A DNA stretch of 64,000 nucleotides, taken from assembly GCA_963704855.1 (NCBI GenBank), contig CAVPHY010000001.1:1-64000 (forward strand), read 5' to 3'. This document shows positions 1-9,337 of the stretch, one piece after another. The translations under genes and the position numbers were made by a program. The notes under the pieces are model-generated. The model did not search any database. It had not been told where the DNA came from and worked only from the letters and a program-made list of their open reading frames with translations. How positions within the stretch are numbered: the stretch's first letter is position 1; each line of letters begins with the position of its first letter. The DNA is from SZUA-36 sp963704855 (GTDB lineage Bacteria; Pseudomonadota; Gammaproteobacteria; Xanthomonadales; SZUA-36).

Positions 1-1287
1 ATTTTATGCGGTTTGATTCACTGCAAATGAGCACCGACTACGTGATCGTTTTGCTGCTTGGCTTATTGATCTCTGCGGTTATCATGCCGGCAACCGGTGC
101 ATTCCGTCATGAGTTCCGCTGGGCATTTCTGCGTAAGGCACGACGACTGTTCGCAGGGTGGTCCTTAGTCAGTTACCGTCCTGGTTACGACGTGCAGCGA
201 TGTTCAAAGTAACCTCAGAATATTCCAGGATCTGGTTTGCTTACTGGGTCTTGATTGGGGGTGTTGGTTTATTCATCAGCCAATTGATTGAACACAGTTG
301 GCAGATTCATCGGAAGAAACATACACGTACAGTCAGGAGACTCGTGCTGGTGGGTGGTGGCAGCAATGGTTCGCGAGTCGAACAACGTATTTTGGCCGAC
401 CCGGATGGTGATCTCCAGATTGTTGCTCGTTTTGGGCATGAATGGACCGGGGAAAACGTTTACCCAATTGAAAAATTAGCTGAGTTTGTTAATTCTGAAC
501 ACATAAATGAAGTCTGGGTGGCAGTTCCCTGGGATGATAGAAACCTGTTGGAGTCTACTTTGGATGCGCTCAATGAATCGGTGGTAGATGTAAATATCGT
601 TCCCGACCTACACCAGTACCGTTTGCTGAATCAAGGTATCGTGGAATGGGGTGGTATGCCGGTCATCAACCTTAGCGGCACACCAATGACTGGAACAGAG
701 TTGCGTCTGAAAGCTGCATTCGATCGTATGGTCTCATTTCTTATTCTGCTACTGATCTCACCATTGTTTTTGATTAACTGGCTTTACTGGTTAAGCTCTC
801 TGGTCCCGGCCCAATTTTATTCCACCAAAAGCGCCACGGCGTAGGCGGGGAGTCAATAGACATCCTCAAGTTTCGCACCATGAAGCTCCATACCGAACCG
901 GAAGGCCAGGTCATCCAGGCTTCCCGTGACGATGACCGCATTACAAAAATCGGCCGATTTTTACGACGCACAAGCCTTGACGAACTACCCCAACTGATCA
1001 ACGTGTTACGTGGTGAAATGTCCCTCGTCGGGCCACGTCCGCACGCCGTTGAGCACAATGAATCGTTCAAATCCCGTATCCCCAAATACATGCTCCGCCA
1101 CAAGGTCAAACCCGGCATCACCGGTTGGGCGCAGGTCAACGGTTTTCGGGGCATTACCGATACCGAGGAGAAAATGGCGCTGAGGATTGAGCACGACCTC
1201 TGGTATATTCAGAACTGGTCGTTGTGGCTGGATATCAAGATTTTGCTACAGACGCCGCTGGCGATGATTCACCGGAATGCTTTTTGA
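1..1287 (+). CDS. Undecaprenyl-phosphate sugar-1-phosphate transferase, WcaJ/exopolysaccharide type (5' partial, frameshifted)
   Basis: This is a polyprenyl-phosphate hexose-1-phosphate transferase, an inner-membrane enzyme that loads the first sugar of a surface polysaccharide onto undecaprenyl phosphate. The N-terminal part is hydrophobic. A CoA-binding-like middle domain follows (LVLVGGGSNGSRVEQ near 345-385). The C-terminal catalytic domain carries the family motifs KFRTMK, RRTSLDELPQLINVLRGEMS, VGPRPHA and KPGITGWAQVNGFRG (about 865-1155). The frame is open to the left edge, so the true start lies outside. Frame breaks occur near 168-171, near 193 and at 776-777. Reading across them gives a continuous membrane segment and then LALLVKLSGPGPILFHQKRHG. 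The first two look like single extra bases; the third is two extra or one missing. The gene is either decayed or affected by sequence errors. The family is clear; the sugar is not. Confidence 0.8.
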
Positions 1288-1326
1288 TGATGCTTTATCT
1301 CTGATTTTGGATTAATTATGAGAGTC

Positions 1327-1361
1327 GGTGGGTAATGAATTACCCACCCTACGGGTTTTTT
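1327..1361 (+). terminator. Hairpin plus T-run between convergent wcaJ-like gene and lpxC
   Basis: The arms ggtgggtaat and attacccacc form a 10-bp perfect inverted repeat (1327-1348). They are followed by ctacgggtttttt on the plus strand. It sits just after the plus-strand stop and can terminate that transcript. The same arm sequence recurs at 18907-18927, so this is also a dispersed repeat. Confidence 0.6.
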
Positions 1362-1391
1362 CGTTGATCGGAGTTGCGCAGCCTACGGTTG

Positions 1392-2303
1392 TTAAAAAGC
1401 CTGCGCAGGGTGCAAATAAGAAATCGGTGCGCCTTCCTCTTTGCCAAACGTAACCTCTTCCCAGGATTGCGGTTGTCTTAGCAACTGCCGCAGCAACTGG
1501 TTGTTCAACTCATGCCCTGACTTGTAGCCCGAATAGGCGCCGATCAGGCTGTGGCCCAGAAGGTAAAGATCGCCGATGGCATCCAGCACCTTGTGCTTGA
1601 CGAATTCATCCTCGTAACGCAGGCCGTCTTCGTTCAGCACGCGGTAATCGTCCAGCACGATGGCGTTATCCATGCTGCCGCCCAGTACCAGTTTCCGGTC
1701 GCGGAGCATTTCAAGGTCGCGCATGAAACCGAAGGTGCGTGCGCGTGATACTTCTTTCAGGTAAGAGGTGGTGGAAAAATCAACCGAGGCGAAGCTGGTG
1801 TGTGATTTGAATACCGGGTGGTTGAATTCAATTTTGAATGAAACACGGAAACCTTCAAACGGCTCGAGCCTCGCCCACTTGTCTTCAAAGCGGTACTCGA
1901 TCGGCTCCAGTATGCGTATGAAACGTTTGGCGGCCGTTTGTTCTTCGATACCGGCAGACTGGATCAGAAAGACGAAAGGCCCGGCGCTGCCGTCCATGAT
2001 GGGCACTTCCGGGGCGCTCAGGTCGATATAGGCGTTGTCGATACCCATACCTGCCAGTGCGGATAACAAATGCTCCACCGTGGCCACGCGTACGCCGTCT
2101 TCGATCAGGGTGGAAGACATGCTGGTGTCGCCGACATTGGTGGCGAATGCGTCGATTTCAACAACCGGATCAAGATCAATACGGCGGAAAATAATGCCCG
2201 TATTGACGGCCGCGGGCCGCAATGTCATGAACACTTTTTCACCGGTATGCAGACCCACACCGGTGGCGCGAATGACATTTTTGAGGGTTCTTTGTCTGAT
2301 CAT
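1392..2303 (-). CDS. lpxC: UDP-3-O-acyl-N-acetylglucosamine deacetylase LpxC
   Basis: LpxC is the zinc-dependent, first committed enzyme of lipid A synthesis, acting in the cytosol on UDP-3-O-acyl-GlcNAc. The 303-residue length matches the family. Visible motifs are the start MIRQRTLKNVI, the zinc ligand in VEHLLSALAG (His78), MDGSAGPF, and the second metal/catalytic group KHKVLDAIGDL and SGHELNN near residues 236-268. It is the last gene of the dcw cluster, 249 bp downstream of ftsZ. That gap contains strong inverted repeats, so lpxC may be transcribed separately from ftsZ. In enterobacteria LpxC levels are set by FtsH proteolysis; the tail here (HPAQAF) differs from the E. coli one. Confidence 0.97.
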   Translation of the reverse strand: MIRQRTLKNVIRATGVGLHTGEKVFMTLRPAAVNTGIIFRRIDLDPVVEIDAFATNVGDTSMSSTLIEDGVRVATVEHLLSALAGMGIDNAYIDLSAPEVPIMDGSAGPFVFLIQSAGIEEQTAAKRFIRILEPIEYRFEDKWARLEPFEGFRVSFKIEFNHPVFKSHTSFASVDFSTTSYLKEVSRARTFGFMRDLEMLRDRKLVLGGSMDNAIVLDDYRVLNEDGLRYEDEFVKHKVLDAIGDLYLLGHSLIGAYSGYKSGHELNNQLLRQLLRQPQSWEEVTFGKEEGAPISYLHPAQAF

Positions 2304-2420
2304 TTTTGTGGGGCCCCGGGGCCATTTATTCCGGAGGATTTTATCATAAGCGATAGGGTCGAAAAAGATTTTGTTGGGCTTTTGACAACATTATGTTGCA
2401 AATTAACAACATTTTAACAA

Positions 2421-2438
2421 ACCCATGAATTCATGGGT
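2421..2438. other. 18-bp perfect palindrome upstream of lpxC
   Basis: The sequence acccatgaattcatgggt reads identically on both strands and contains no spacer. On the minus strand it is followed by a T-rich stretch and then lpxC about 120 bp further on. It could be a protein-binding site or part of a transcription stop after ftsZ; the sequence alone does not decide. Confidence 0.5.
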
Positions 2439-2460
2439 CTTGCGGCACTGTTCGTAAAGC

Positions 2461-2535
2461 ACCCGGCAGCCTCGAGATTACCGGACCAGGGTCCGGGAAT
2501 TTACGGCGAGCAAACCCTTCTCGGGACTGCCGGGT
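2461..2535 (-). other. Nested stem-loop between ftsZ and lpxC
   Basis: Arms acccggcagcctcgag (2461-2476) and ctcgggactgccgggt (2520-2535) pair over 16 positions with one G-U and one mismatch on the transcript. Inside is a second hairpin, ccggac-cagg-gtccgg (2481-2496). It begins 17 bp after the ftsZ stop. There is no U-run after it, so it resembles an mRNA-protecting 3' structure or a leader element more than a classic terminator. Confidence 0.55.
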
Positions 2536-2552
2536 CACGGAACTAATTAGCT

Positions 2553-3740
2553 CTAGTCCGCCTGGTTCCTCAAAAACGCGGGGATATCCAGGTAGTCGAT
2601 ACTCGCATCCGGTGCAAACATATCCGTGGTCTCGGCATCGGCCTGGAAACGTCCCGCTGTTGCCTGGTTATTCCGATGTTCTACCTCGCTTGAATAGCCC
2701 GGTTCCGGTTGCCCGGTTGTGCCATTTCTAACCACGCGCATAGGCTCTTTAACCGGTGGTTGCACCGCTTTACGCTTTTTCTGGCTGTTGTTCAAACCGG
2801 TCGCAACCACGGTAACACGCAGTTCATCACCCATTTCTGCATCGATTACCGTGCCGATGACAACGGTGGCGTCATCCGAAGCCAGGTCGGCAACCGCGGA
2901 GCCAATTTCCTGGAACTCGCGCATGGTCAGGTTCATTCCGGCAGTAATATTAACCAGAACACCGCAGGCACCCTGCAGGTTAACCTCCTCGAGCAACGGA
3001 CTGCCAATCGCAGCCTGTACCGCCATGATGGCGCGGTCTTCGCCACGTGCCTGTCCGGCGCCCATCACGGCCATACCCATTTCGGACATAACCGTGCGTA
3101 CGTCGGCGAAATCCACGTTGATCAGGCCCTGGCGGGTGATCAGTTCGGCGATACCCTGCACCGCGCCCTGTAGTACGTCATTGGCGGCCTTGAAGGCATT
3201 CAGTAACAACGCGTCCGCACCCATCACCTCGGGCAGCTTGGAGTTGGGGATGATGATTAACGAATCGACGTGTTTTGCCAGCTCTTCGATACCCTGTTCG
3301 GCAATCGCCATGCGGCGTTTTGCTTCAAACTCGAAGGGTTTGGTAACCACGGCAACGGTCAGTATGCCCAGTTCCTTGGCAGCCTGTGCAATGACGGGTG
3401 CTGCACCGGTGCCGGTGCCGCCACCCATACCGGCGGTGATGAACACCATGTCTGCGCCGGCTATCATCTCGATGATGCGGTCACGGTCTTCCAGCGCAGC
3501 CTGGCGGCCGACTTCGGGGTTTGCGCCCGCGCCCAGCCCCTTGGTCACACTTGAACCTATCTGCAGCAGGGTGCGGCCTTTGAATTTCCGCAAGGCCTGG
3601 GCATCGGTATTGGCGGCGATAAACTCCACGCCTTCAATACCCGCGTCTATCATCTGTGCAACGGCGTTACCGCCGCCTCCGCCTACCCCAATGACCTTGA
3701 TTTCCGCACTGGGTGTGTAATTTTCCACCAATTCAAACAT
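2553..3740 (-). CDS. ftsZ: Cell division protein FtsZ
   Basis: FtsZ is the tubulin-like GTPase that forms the cytoplasmic Z ring and recruits the divisome. The 395-residue protein has the glycine-rich N-terminal nucleotide loop (GVGGGGGNAV, about residues 18-27), the tubulin signature GGGTGTGAAP near 105, and the T7-loop region NVDFADVRTVM. A variable charged linker runs from about 320 to 375. It ends with the conserved C-terminal peptide DYLDIPAFLRNQAD, which binds FtsA and ZipA. GGAG lies 8 bases upstream of the ATG. A 142-bp gap separates it from ftsA and probably contains its own promoter, as is usual for ftsZ. Confidence 0.98.
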   Translation of the reverse strand: MFELVENYTPSAEIKVIGVGGGGGNAVAQMIDAGIEGVEFIAANTDAQALRKFKGRTLLQIGSSVTKGLGAGANPEVGRQAALEDRDRIIEMIAGADMVFITAGMGGGTGTGAAPVIAQAAKELGILTVAVVTKPFEFEAKRRMAIAEQGIEELAKHVDSLIIIPNSKLPEVMGADALLLNAFKAANDVLQGAVQGIAELITRQGLINVDFADVRTVMSEMGMAVMGAGQARGEDRAIMAVQAAIGSPLLEEVNLQGACGVLVNITAGMNLTMREFQEIGSAVADLASDDATVVIGTVIDAEMGDELRVTVVATGLNNSQKKRKAVQPPVKEPMRVVRNGTTGQPEPGYSSEVEHRNNQATAGRFQADAETTDMFAPDASIDYLDIPAFLRNQAD

Positions 3741-3882
3741 TTTATAACTCCTCTCGCTCGCCGTAAAAATATCCGTTAAACCCGGTCGATCGCCTTAAAA
3801 CGATTCTGTTCTTACACTGTTTCCGGACTAACGAATTCCTTTTAAAAAAATTCAACCGGGTAGGGTTAAAACCCATCCCGCC

Positions 3883-5112
3883 CTAAAACTCTCCTCGAAA
3901 CCAACTCTGAATTCTTGATATCAACGAATCACCACCTGCAGTCGTCGTCGTTTTTCGACTGCTGTCCGCCTGGCTGCCATAAAGCAGCAAGCCGACACCG
4001 GTTGCATGTACCGGGTTGGAAACCACGTCTGAAAGCCCGGTCACGTATTGCGGTGTCGCCAGCCTCACCGGCATATGGAATATCTCCTCGGCCAGGTCCA
4101 CGGCGCCTTCCATTTTTGCTGCACCACCGGTCAGCACCATGCCCGATGCGACCACGTTTTCATAACCACTGCGGCGCAATTCGTTCAGTATCAGCGAATA
4201 GAGCTCCCGGTAGCGCGCCTCGACCACCTGCGCCAGGGTTTGCCGCGCCAGCTGTCTTGAAGTCCGGTCGCCCACACTGGGTACACGGATACTCTCATCG
4301 CTGCCCGCGAGCTGTTCCAGTGCGCAGGCGTACTTGATCTTGATGTCCTCGGCGTGTTGCGTGGGTGTGCGCAGTGCGACCGCGATATCGTTGGTTACCT
4401 GGTCACCTGCAATCGGGATACACGCGGTGTGGCGGATGGCGCCATCCGAGAACACCGCGATATCGGTGGTGCCGGCGCCGATATCCACCAGGCATACACC
4501 CAGCGCTTTCTCATCTTCACTCAGGGCGGCGTAGCTGGCGGCCAGTGGCTGCATGATCAGCTCGTCTACCGTCAAGCCGCAGCGGGAAACACACTTGTGG
4601 AGGTTCTGCGTGGCACTCAGGGCTGCCGTCACCACGTGTACATGCGCTTCGAGGCGCACACCGGCCATGCCGATCGGCTGACGGATGCCGTCCTGGTTGT
4701 CGAGTACGTACTCCTGCGGCAGCACGTGCAGGATCTTCTGGTCGGCTGCCACCGGTACCGCACGGGCCGCTTCCAGGACGCGTTCGACATCACCTTCGGA
4801 GACTTCCCTGTCCTTGATTGCTACCGTGCCGTCAGAATTCAGGCTGCGGATATGGTTGCCCGATATACCCGCAAAAACGGAGTGTATTTCACAGCCCGCC
4901 ATCAATTCCGCTTCCTCCACCGCGCGCTGGATCGCCTGCTCCGTCGAGGTCATATCCACGATTACCCCGCGCCTCAAACCTCGCGACGGGTGCGAGCCCA
5001 GACCGATGACCTCCACCGAGCCGTCAGCCTGTAGCTCACCGACAATGGCGACGATCTTGGATGTTCCGATATCCAGCCCAACGACCAGTGATTTTTCAGC
5101 TTTTTTCGCCAT
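3883..5112 (-). CDS. ftsA: Cell division protein FtsA
   Basis: FtsA is the actin-like ATPase that tethers FtsZ to the membrane. Motifs seen are VVGLDIGTSKIVA at the N-terminus, LVDIGAGTTDIAVF (phosphate 2) and VLTGGAAKMEG (adenosine). The protein ends in an amphipathic membrane-targeting helix, SRIQSWFRGEF. I chose the ATG at 5112 (MAKKAEKS) because GGGGGAG stands just before it; an upstream in-frame ATG at 5130 would add only six residues. With this start the gene overlaps the end of ftsQ by 17 bases, indicating translational coupling. Length is about 409 residues, normal for the family. Confidence 0.97.
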   Translation of the reverse strand: MAKKAEKSLVVGLDIGTSKIVAIVGELQADGSVEVIGLGSHPSRGLRRGVIVDMTSTEQAIQRAVEEAELMAGCEIHSVFAGISGNHIRSLNSDGTVAIKDREVSEGDVERVLEAARAVPVAADQKILHVLPQEYVLDNQDGIRQPIGMAGVRLEAHVHVVTAALSATQNLHKCVSRCGLTVDELIMQPLAASYAALSEDEKALGVCLVDIGAGTTDIAVFSDGAIRHTACIPIAGDQVTNDIAVALRTPTQHAEDIKIKYACALEQLAGSDESIRVPSVGDRTSRQLARQTLAQVVEARYRELYSLILNELRRSGYENVVASGMVLTGGAAKMEGAVDLAEEIFHMPVRLATPQYVTGLSDVVSNPVHATGVGLLLYGSQADSSRKTTTTAGGDSLISRIQSWFRGEF

Positions 5113-5893
5113 ACTCCCCCGCAATAACATCTACATTTTGTGGCCATAACACGGCAAACCCGTTGGTGTACCGCAGATCTACACTGACCGGCGGCATTGC
5201 CTGGCCCTGCATCAGCCCTGCCCACGTGGAGATCAGCACATCCAGGTTCTTGAAAATATCGCCCTTGCCAAATTTAACCTCGGTACCGCTGGTCAGACGT
5301 GCAGACCACGAACCGCGGGCATCCAGTGTCAGGCGTTCGACCTGTTGGCCGATGACACCCAGCCTGTCGTCAAATTTCTTCCAGTTTTCGAATACCAGTT
5401 CCAGTTGCCCCGGCGGGCTATCGAGCCACGGCAAACCCTGGATGTCATTGGCCGAAGGCACGGTGAATGGTTGCCCGAAACCATCCAGCAGGTAGTCGTC
5501 GACCCAGTGCACCACGGGTGCGTGTTCCGTGATTATTACCTGCACCGTATCCGGCCAGGTTTTCTGCACACTCACGTTGGCCACCCACGGCATGGTGCCC
5601 GCCATCTCACGTATCGCGCGCGTGTTTATCGTAAAAAAGCTGCCCGTCACCAGCGGCGCAAGCCGGGCCCGAACCTGTTCTGCACTGACGCGCTCAAACG
5701 GCCCGTCGATTTCCAGCCAGCGGATCGGCCAGCGTTCCTGTGCAATCATGCCGTTGTAAACCCACGCCACGCCTGCCGCTGCCAGGCTAAACAGCACCAG
5801 GGTCAGCACCGCGCCGGCACTGAAGCCGCGGTTGCCGTGACGCATGGCCTGTTTCCTCGGCGCGCTCACAGGCTGCTCTCCAGAATTCTCCAT
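5096..5893 (-). CDS. ftsQ: Cell division protein FtsQ
   Basis: FtsQ is a bitopic inner-membrane divisome protein that links early and late division proteins through FtsB and FtsL. This 265-residue protein has a short basic cytoplasmic tail and one transmembrane helix at about 28-45. A POTRA domain follows (IRWLEIDGPFERVSAEQVR onward), then the beta domain with PWVANVSVQKTWPDTVQV and HWVDDYLLD. It overlaps ddlB upstream and ftsA downstream, so it belongs to the same transcript. Confidence 0.95.
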   Translation of the reverse strand: MENSGEQPVSAPRKQAMRHGNRGFSAGAVLTLVLFSLAAAGVAWVYNGMIAQERWPIRWLEIDGPFERVSAEQVRARLAPLVTGSFFTINTRAIREMAGTMPWVANVSVQKTWPDTVQVIITEHAPVVHWVDDYLLDGFGQPFTVPSANDIQGLPWLDSPPGQLELVFENWKKFDDRLGVIGQQVERLTLDARGSWSARLTSGTEVKFGKGDIFKNLDVLISTWAGLMQGQAMPPVSVDLRYTNGFAVLWPQNVDVIAGEYGEKS

Positions 5894-6807
5894 ACCAGTT
5901 CGTCGAAACCGATACCGATTTGCGCTGCCGCCTGTGGCACCAGGCTGTGGTCGGTCATGCCGGGTGTCGTGTTGGCTTCGAGGAACCAGGCTTTTCCTTC
6001 CTCATCGATAATGAAATCCACCCTGCCCCAGCCCGAGCACTCCAGCGCAAGAAAGGCTTCGAGCGACAGCTCCTGCATGGCTTTTTCAACCTCCGGCGGC
6101 AAACCGCAGGGGCAGTAGTAGCGGGTATCGTCCGATTCGTACTTGGCCGTGTAGTCATAAAAACTGCGTGGTGTTTCGATGTGGATCAGCGGCAGCACCA
6201 GGTCACCGATGATACCGGCGAAATACTCATTACCCGTCACTGCGGGTTCAACTATCACGTCATCGTCGTACTTACGCGCCAGGGCAATGGCTTCCTCAAG
6301 CTCATCGACTTTTTCAACTTTTGTTATACCGATACTGGAACCAAGACCGGCGGGTTTTACGAATAGCGGCAGGCCCCATTCCTCTATGAACTCACCGGCC
6401 AGGCTGCAACCTTTCCGGACAAGAAAGAACGGCGGCGTATTGATACCCTGGCTCTCCCAAACCCACTTGGACCTGACTTTATCCATGCTCATGGCCGAGC
6501 CGAGCAGGCCTGAGCCTGTCACCGGTATCTTCATCAATTGCAGGGCGCCCTGTATCGCGCCATCTTCACCACCCGGGCCATGCATCAGGTTGAAAACACG
6601 GTCGATGCGGCCCGCCTTGATGGCCTCGAACAGGGCATCGCTGCCATCGAACATCTCGGTTTTGATACCGCTGCGCTGCAGGGCCGCAAACACCGCGCGC
6701 CCGCCCTTGAGAGAGACCTCGCGTTCGGCGCTGTCGCCACCCACCAAAAGACCCACATTACCGAAGGCGGCAGGGTCGGTTGTTTTCATTGCAGGAATCG
6801 GGTTCAC
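5866..6807 (-). CDS. ddlB: D-alanine--D-alanine ligase DdlB
   Basis: DdlB is a cytosolic ATP-grasp enzyme that joins two D-alanines for the peptidoglycan stem peptide. Family residues are present: GGDSAEREVSL (catalytic Glu), HGPGGEDG (the usual HGRGGEDG with Pro for Arg), VKPAGLGSSIG, FYDYTAKY, GWGRVDF and LEANTTPGMT with HSLVP. The GTG at 6807 is preferred over the ATG at 6789 because GGGGGAGG lies just upstream of it and it overlaps the murC stop (GTGA). In most related clusters murB sits between murC and ddlB; here there is no room for it. Confidence 0.96.
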   Translation of the reverse strand: MNPIPAMKTTDPAAFGNVGLLVGGDSAEREVSLKGGRAVFAALQRSGIKTEMFDGSDALFEAIKAGRIDRVFNLMHGPGGEDGAIQGALQLMKIPVTGSGLLGSAMSMDKVRSKWVWESQGINTPPFFLVRKGCSLAGEFIEEWGLPLFVKPAGLGSSIGITKVEKVDELEEAIALARKYDDDVIVEPAVTGNEYFAGIIGDLVLPLIHIETPRSFYDYTAKYESDDTRYYCPCGLPPEVEKAMQELSLEAFLALECSGWGRVDFIIDEEGKAWFLEANTTPGMTDHSLVPQAAAQIGIGFDELVWRILESSL

Positions 6808-8252
6808 GCCGCCTCCCCCAGTCTGAAACCGGTATCACGCAGTTCGTGTGCAACCTGTTCGATGCTGCCTGCACCCATCAGCAACACCAGGTCACCATCC
6901 TGTAACAGCGCCGGCAGGGACGTGGTCAGTTCATGAACATCGTGCACCAGCACCGGGTCGGCCTTGCGGCGTACGCGGATGGATTTGCACAATTCGGCAC
7001 TGTCGATGCCTTCGATAACGGCTTCACCGGCTGAATAGATATCGGTTAACACGACAAGATCCGCCTGTGACAGCACAAGGCTGAACTCATCAAACAGGCT
7101 GGCGGTGCGTGTGTAGCGGTGCGGCTGAAATACCGCGACGATGCGTTTTTCAGGCCAGCCCGCGCGGGCTGCGACAAGGGTTGCTTCAAGCTCGGAGGGG
7201 TGGTGGCCGTAGTCCTCGATGACGCGAACCTTGCCGCTGCCAATAGACAACTCACCGATCTCGGCAAAACGGCGGCCAACCCCTTTAAACTCGCGCAGGC
7301 AATCAACCACCGTGTGTACATCGATACCAATTTCCCAGGCCACCGCAATGGCGCCCAGGGCGTTGCGCACATTGTGCAGGCCCGGCAGGTTGATGCTGAC
7401 ATCAAACGGCTCAGAGGGCTGCGGCAACTGTACCTTGAAAGACATATTCCGCCCGTTTTGACGGATATCAGTGGCGCGGATATCAGCAGATTCGGAGAGA
7501 CCGAAGGTCACCACGGCACGGCTCAACTGCGGGATCAGCGCCTTGACTTGCGGGTCGTCGATACACAACAGGGCGGCACCGTAAAAAGGCAGGTGGTGGA
7601 GAAATTCCACGAAGGCCGTTTTCAGGTTTTCAAAACTGTTCTGGTAACTTTCGAGGTGATCACGGTCAATATTGGTCACCAGCGCGATAGTCGGTTGCAG
7701 CAGTAGAAATGAGCCATCACTCTCATCCGCTTCGGCCAGCAGGTATTCACCCTGCCCCAGGCGCGCATTGCTGCCCCAGGAATTAACCACGCCACCTATG
7801 ACAAAGGTCGGGTCCAGGCCCGCCTCGGCCAGCAGGCTGGCGGTCAGGCTGGTCGTCGTGGTTTTGCCATGCGTGCCGGCCACTGCGATTCCACGTTTGA
7901 ACCGCATCAGTTCCGCCAGCATCTGCGCCCTCGGCACCACTGGAATTCTTTGCTCCCTGGCAGCCTTGACTTCGGGGTTGTCCGCCGGCACCGCAGTGGA
8001 CACCACCAATACGTCCACACCGTTGATATTGGCCGCGTCGTGACCGATGGATACCTTTACCCCGAGCTTGCGCAGACGCACGGTGGCCCTGGATTCCTGC
8101 AGATCTGAACCGCTTACATCAAAACCCTGGTTAACCAGCACCTCGGCAATACCATTCATACCGGTACCGCCGATACCCACGAAGTGCGCCCGCCTGATAC
8201 GGCGCATCGGCCGCAGGTGCCCACTGAACATGATTTCACTCTTTGCCGTCAT
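6804..8252 (-). CDS. murC: UDP-N-acetylmuramate--L-alanine ligase MurC
   Basis: MurC adds the first amino acid (L-Ala) to UDP-MurNAc in the cytosol. The N-terminal Rossmann-like domain has HFVGIGGTGMNGIAEVL and GSDLQES. The central ATPase domain has the Mur P-loop AGTHGKTTTTSL and LLAEADESDGSFL. The C-terminal domain has EDYGHHPSELEATL and VFQPHRYTRT. The ATG at 8252 overlaps the murG stop as ATGA, which decides the start over an upstream in-frame codon at 8264. Length is about 482 residues, typical. Confidence 0.97.
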   Translation of the reverse strand: MTAKSEIMFSGHLRPMRRIRRAHFVGIGGTGMNGIAEVLVNQGFDVSGSDLQESRATVRLRKLGVKVSIGHDAANINGVDVLVVSTAVPADNPEVKAAREQRIPVVPRAQMLAELMRFKRGIAVAGTHGKTTTTSLTASLLAEAGLDPTFVIGGVVNSWGSNARLGQGEYLLAEADESDGSFLLLQPTIALVTNIDRDHLESYQNSFENLKTAFVEFLHHLPFYGAALLCIDDPQVKALIPQLSRAVVTFGLSESADIRATDIRQNGRNMSFKVQLPQPSEPFDVSINLPGLHNVRNALGAIAVAWEIGIDVHTVVDCLREFKGVGRRFAEIGELSIGSGKVRVIEDYGHHPSELEATLVAARAGWPEKRIVAVFQPHRYTRTASLFDEFSLVLSQADLVVLTDIYSAGEAVIEGIDSAELCKSIRVRRKADPVLVHDVHELTTSLPALLQDGDLVLLMGAGSIEQVAHELRDTGFRLGEAA

Positions 8253-9337
8253 GGCGCCACCCACTCACGGCAGGCCGCAACGACGTTTTCTGCAGCATCC
8301 GGTATTGCCTTACCCCTTGCCGCGATGGCCATGGATAATAATGCCGCGCGGTCGGTGAGCAATGGTTTCAGCGTTTTTGCGAGGACCTGCGCATCCAGCG
8401 TGGACTGCGGCAGGATGATCGCCGCACCGGCATCAGCCAGGTATTCCGCGTTACGGGTCTGGTGGTCATCGACGGCAAACGCGAACGGCACCAGCACCGA
8501 AGCCACACCGGCTGCTGCCAGTTCTGCAACGGTGAGTGCGCCTGACCTGCAAATCACCAGGTCGGCCCAGCTGTAGGCCTCGGCCATATCAGATATAAAC
8601 GGCCGGATATCAGCCTCGACACCCGTGGCGGCATAGGCTTCACGCGCCTCGTCCACCCGCTTTGCACCGGCCTGGTGACGTATTTCAATGGCCACGGAAG
8701 AGGGCAGTATCTGCAGCGCCATCGGCACCACCTGGTTCAGCACCTGGGCGCCCTGGCTACCACCGGTAATCAAAACCCGGATCGGGCCGCTGCGTTCTTT
8801 CAGACGGACCTGCGGTTCTGCTATTGCCGCCACTTCGTGCCGCACGGGGTTACCGCTGTCGATGGCTTCAACCTCCCGGGGGAAGGTGCCCGGAAACCCC
8901 TGTAGTACCTTGCGGGCAAAACGGGTGAGCAGACGATTGGTCATACCGGGTATCCGGTTCTGCTCATGTACCAGCACGGGTATACCTTTGGTCCAGGCGG
9001 CGATACCACCCGGTGCCGCGGCATAGCCACCAAAGCTGATCACGCAACCCGGCCGGTTCACTTTCAGCACGCGCCGGGCCCGCCAGACAGCACCCAGCAA
9101 CATGAATGGCATGCGAATCCAGCGCACCAGGCCTTTGCCACGCAGGCCGCTAATGGCTACCACGTCCAGCTCGATACCCGCAGCCGGAACCGTTTGGGTT
9201 TCCATACCGCCTTTGGCGCCCAGCCAGCGTACCGGTATATTCTGCTTGCGCAGAACTTCAGCCACCGCAAGACCGGGAAAGATATGTCCACCGGTGCCGC
9301 CGGCCATGATCAGCACACCTTCGCCCGTGCGGCTCAC
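8249..9337 (-). CDS. murG: Undecaprenyldiphospho-muramoylpentapeptide beta-N-acetylglucosaminyltransferase MurG
   Basis: MurG is a peripheral inner-membrane GT28 glycosyltransferase that adds GlcNAc to lipid I to make lipid II. The 362-residue protein has the N-terminal glycine loop MAGGTGGHIFPGLAVA, SFGGYAAAPGGIAAW and HEQNRIPGMTN. The C-terminal UDP-GlcNAc domain has LITGGSQGAQVLN, ICRSGALTVAELAAAG and PFAFAVDDHQTRNAEYL. It overlaps both ftsW and murC by 4 bases. Confidence 0.97.
   Translation of the reverse strand: MSRTGEGVLIMAGGTGGHIFPGLAVAEVLRKQNIPVRWLGAKGGMETQTVPAAGIELDVVAISGLRGKGLVRWIRMPFMLLGAVWRARRVLKVNRPGCVISFGGYAAAPGGIAAWTKGIPVLVHEQNRIPGMTNRLLTRFARKVLQGFPGTFPREVEAIDSGNPVRHEVAAIAEPQVRLKERSGPIRVLITGGSQGAQVLNQVVPMALQILPSSVAIEIRHQAGAKRVDEAREAYAATGVEADIRPFISDMAEAYSWADLVICRSGALTVAELAAAGVASVLVPFAFAVDDHQTRNAEYLADAGAAIILPQSTLDAQVLAKTLKPLLTDRAALLSMAIAARGKAIPDAAENVVAACREWVAP

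Noticed and set aside
2719..3720. Long open frame antisense to ftsZ
   Set aside because: It mirrors a highly conserved gene, is unusually rich in Ala/Ser/Thr/Pro as antisense frames of GC-rich genes are, and has no recognisable motif.
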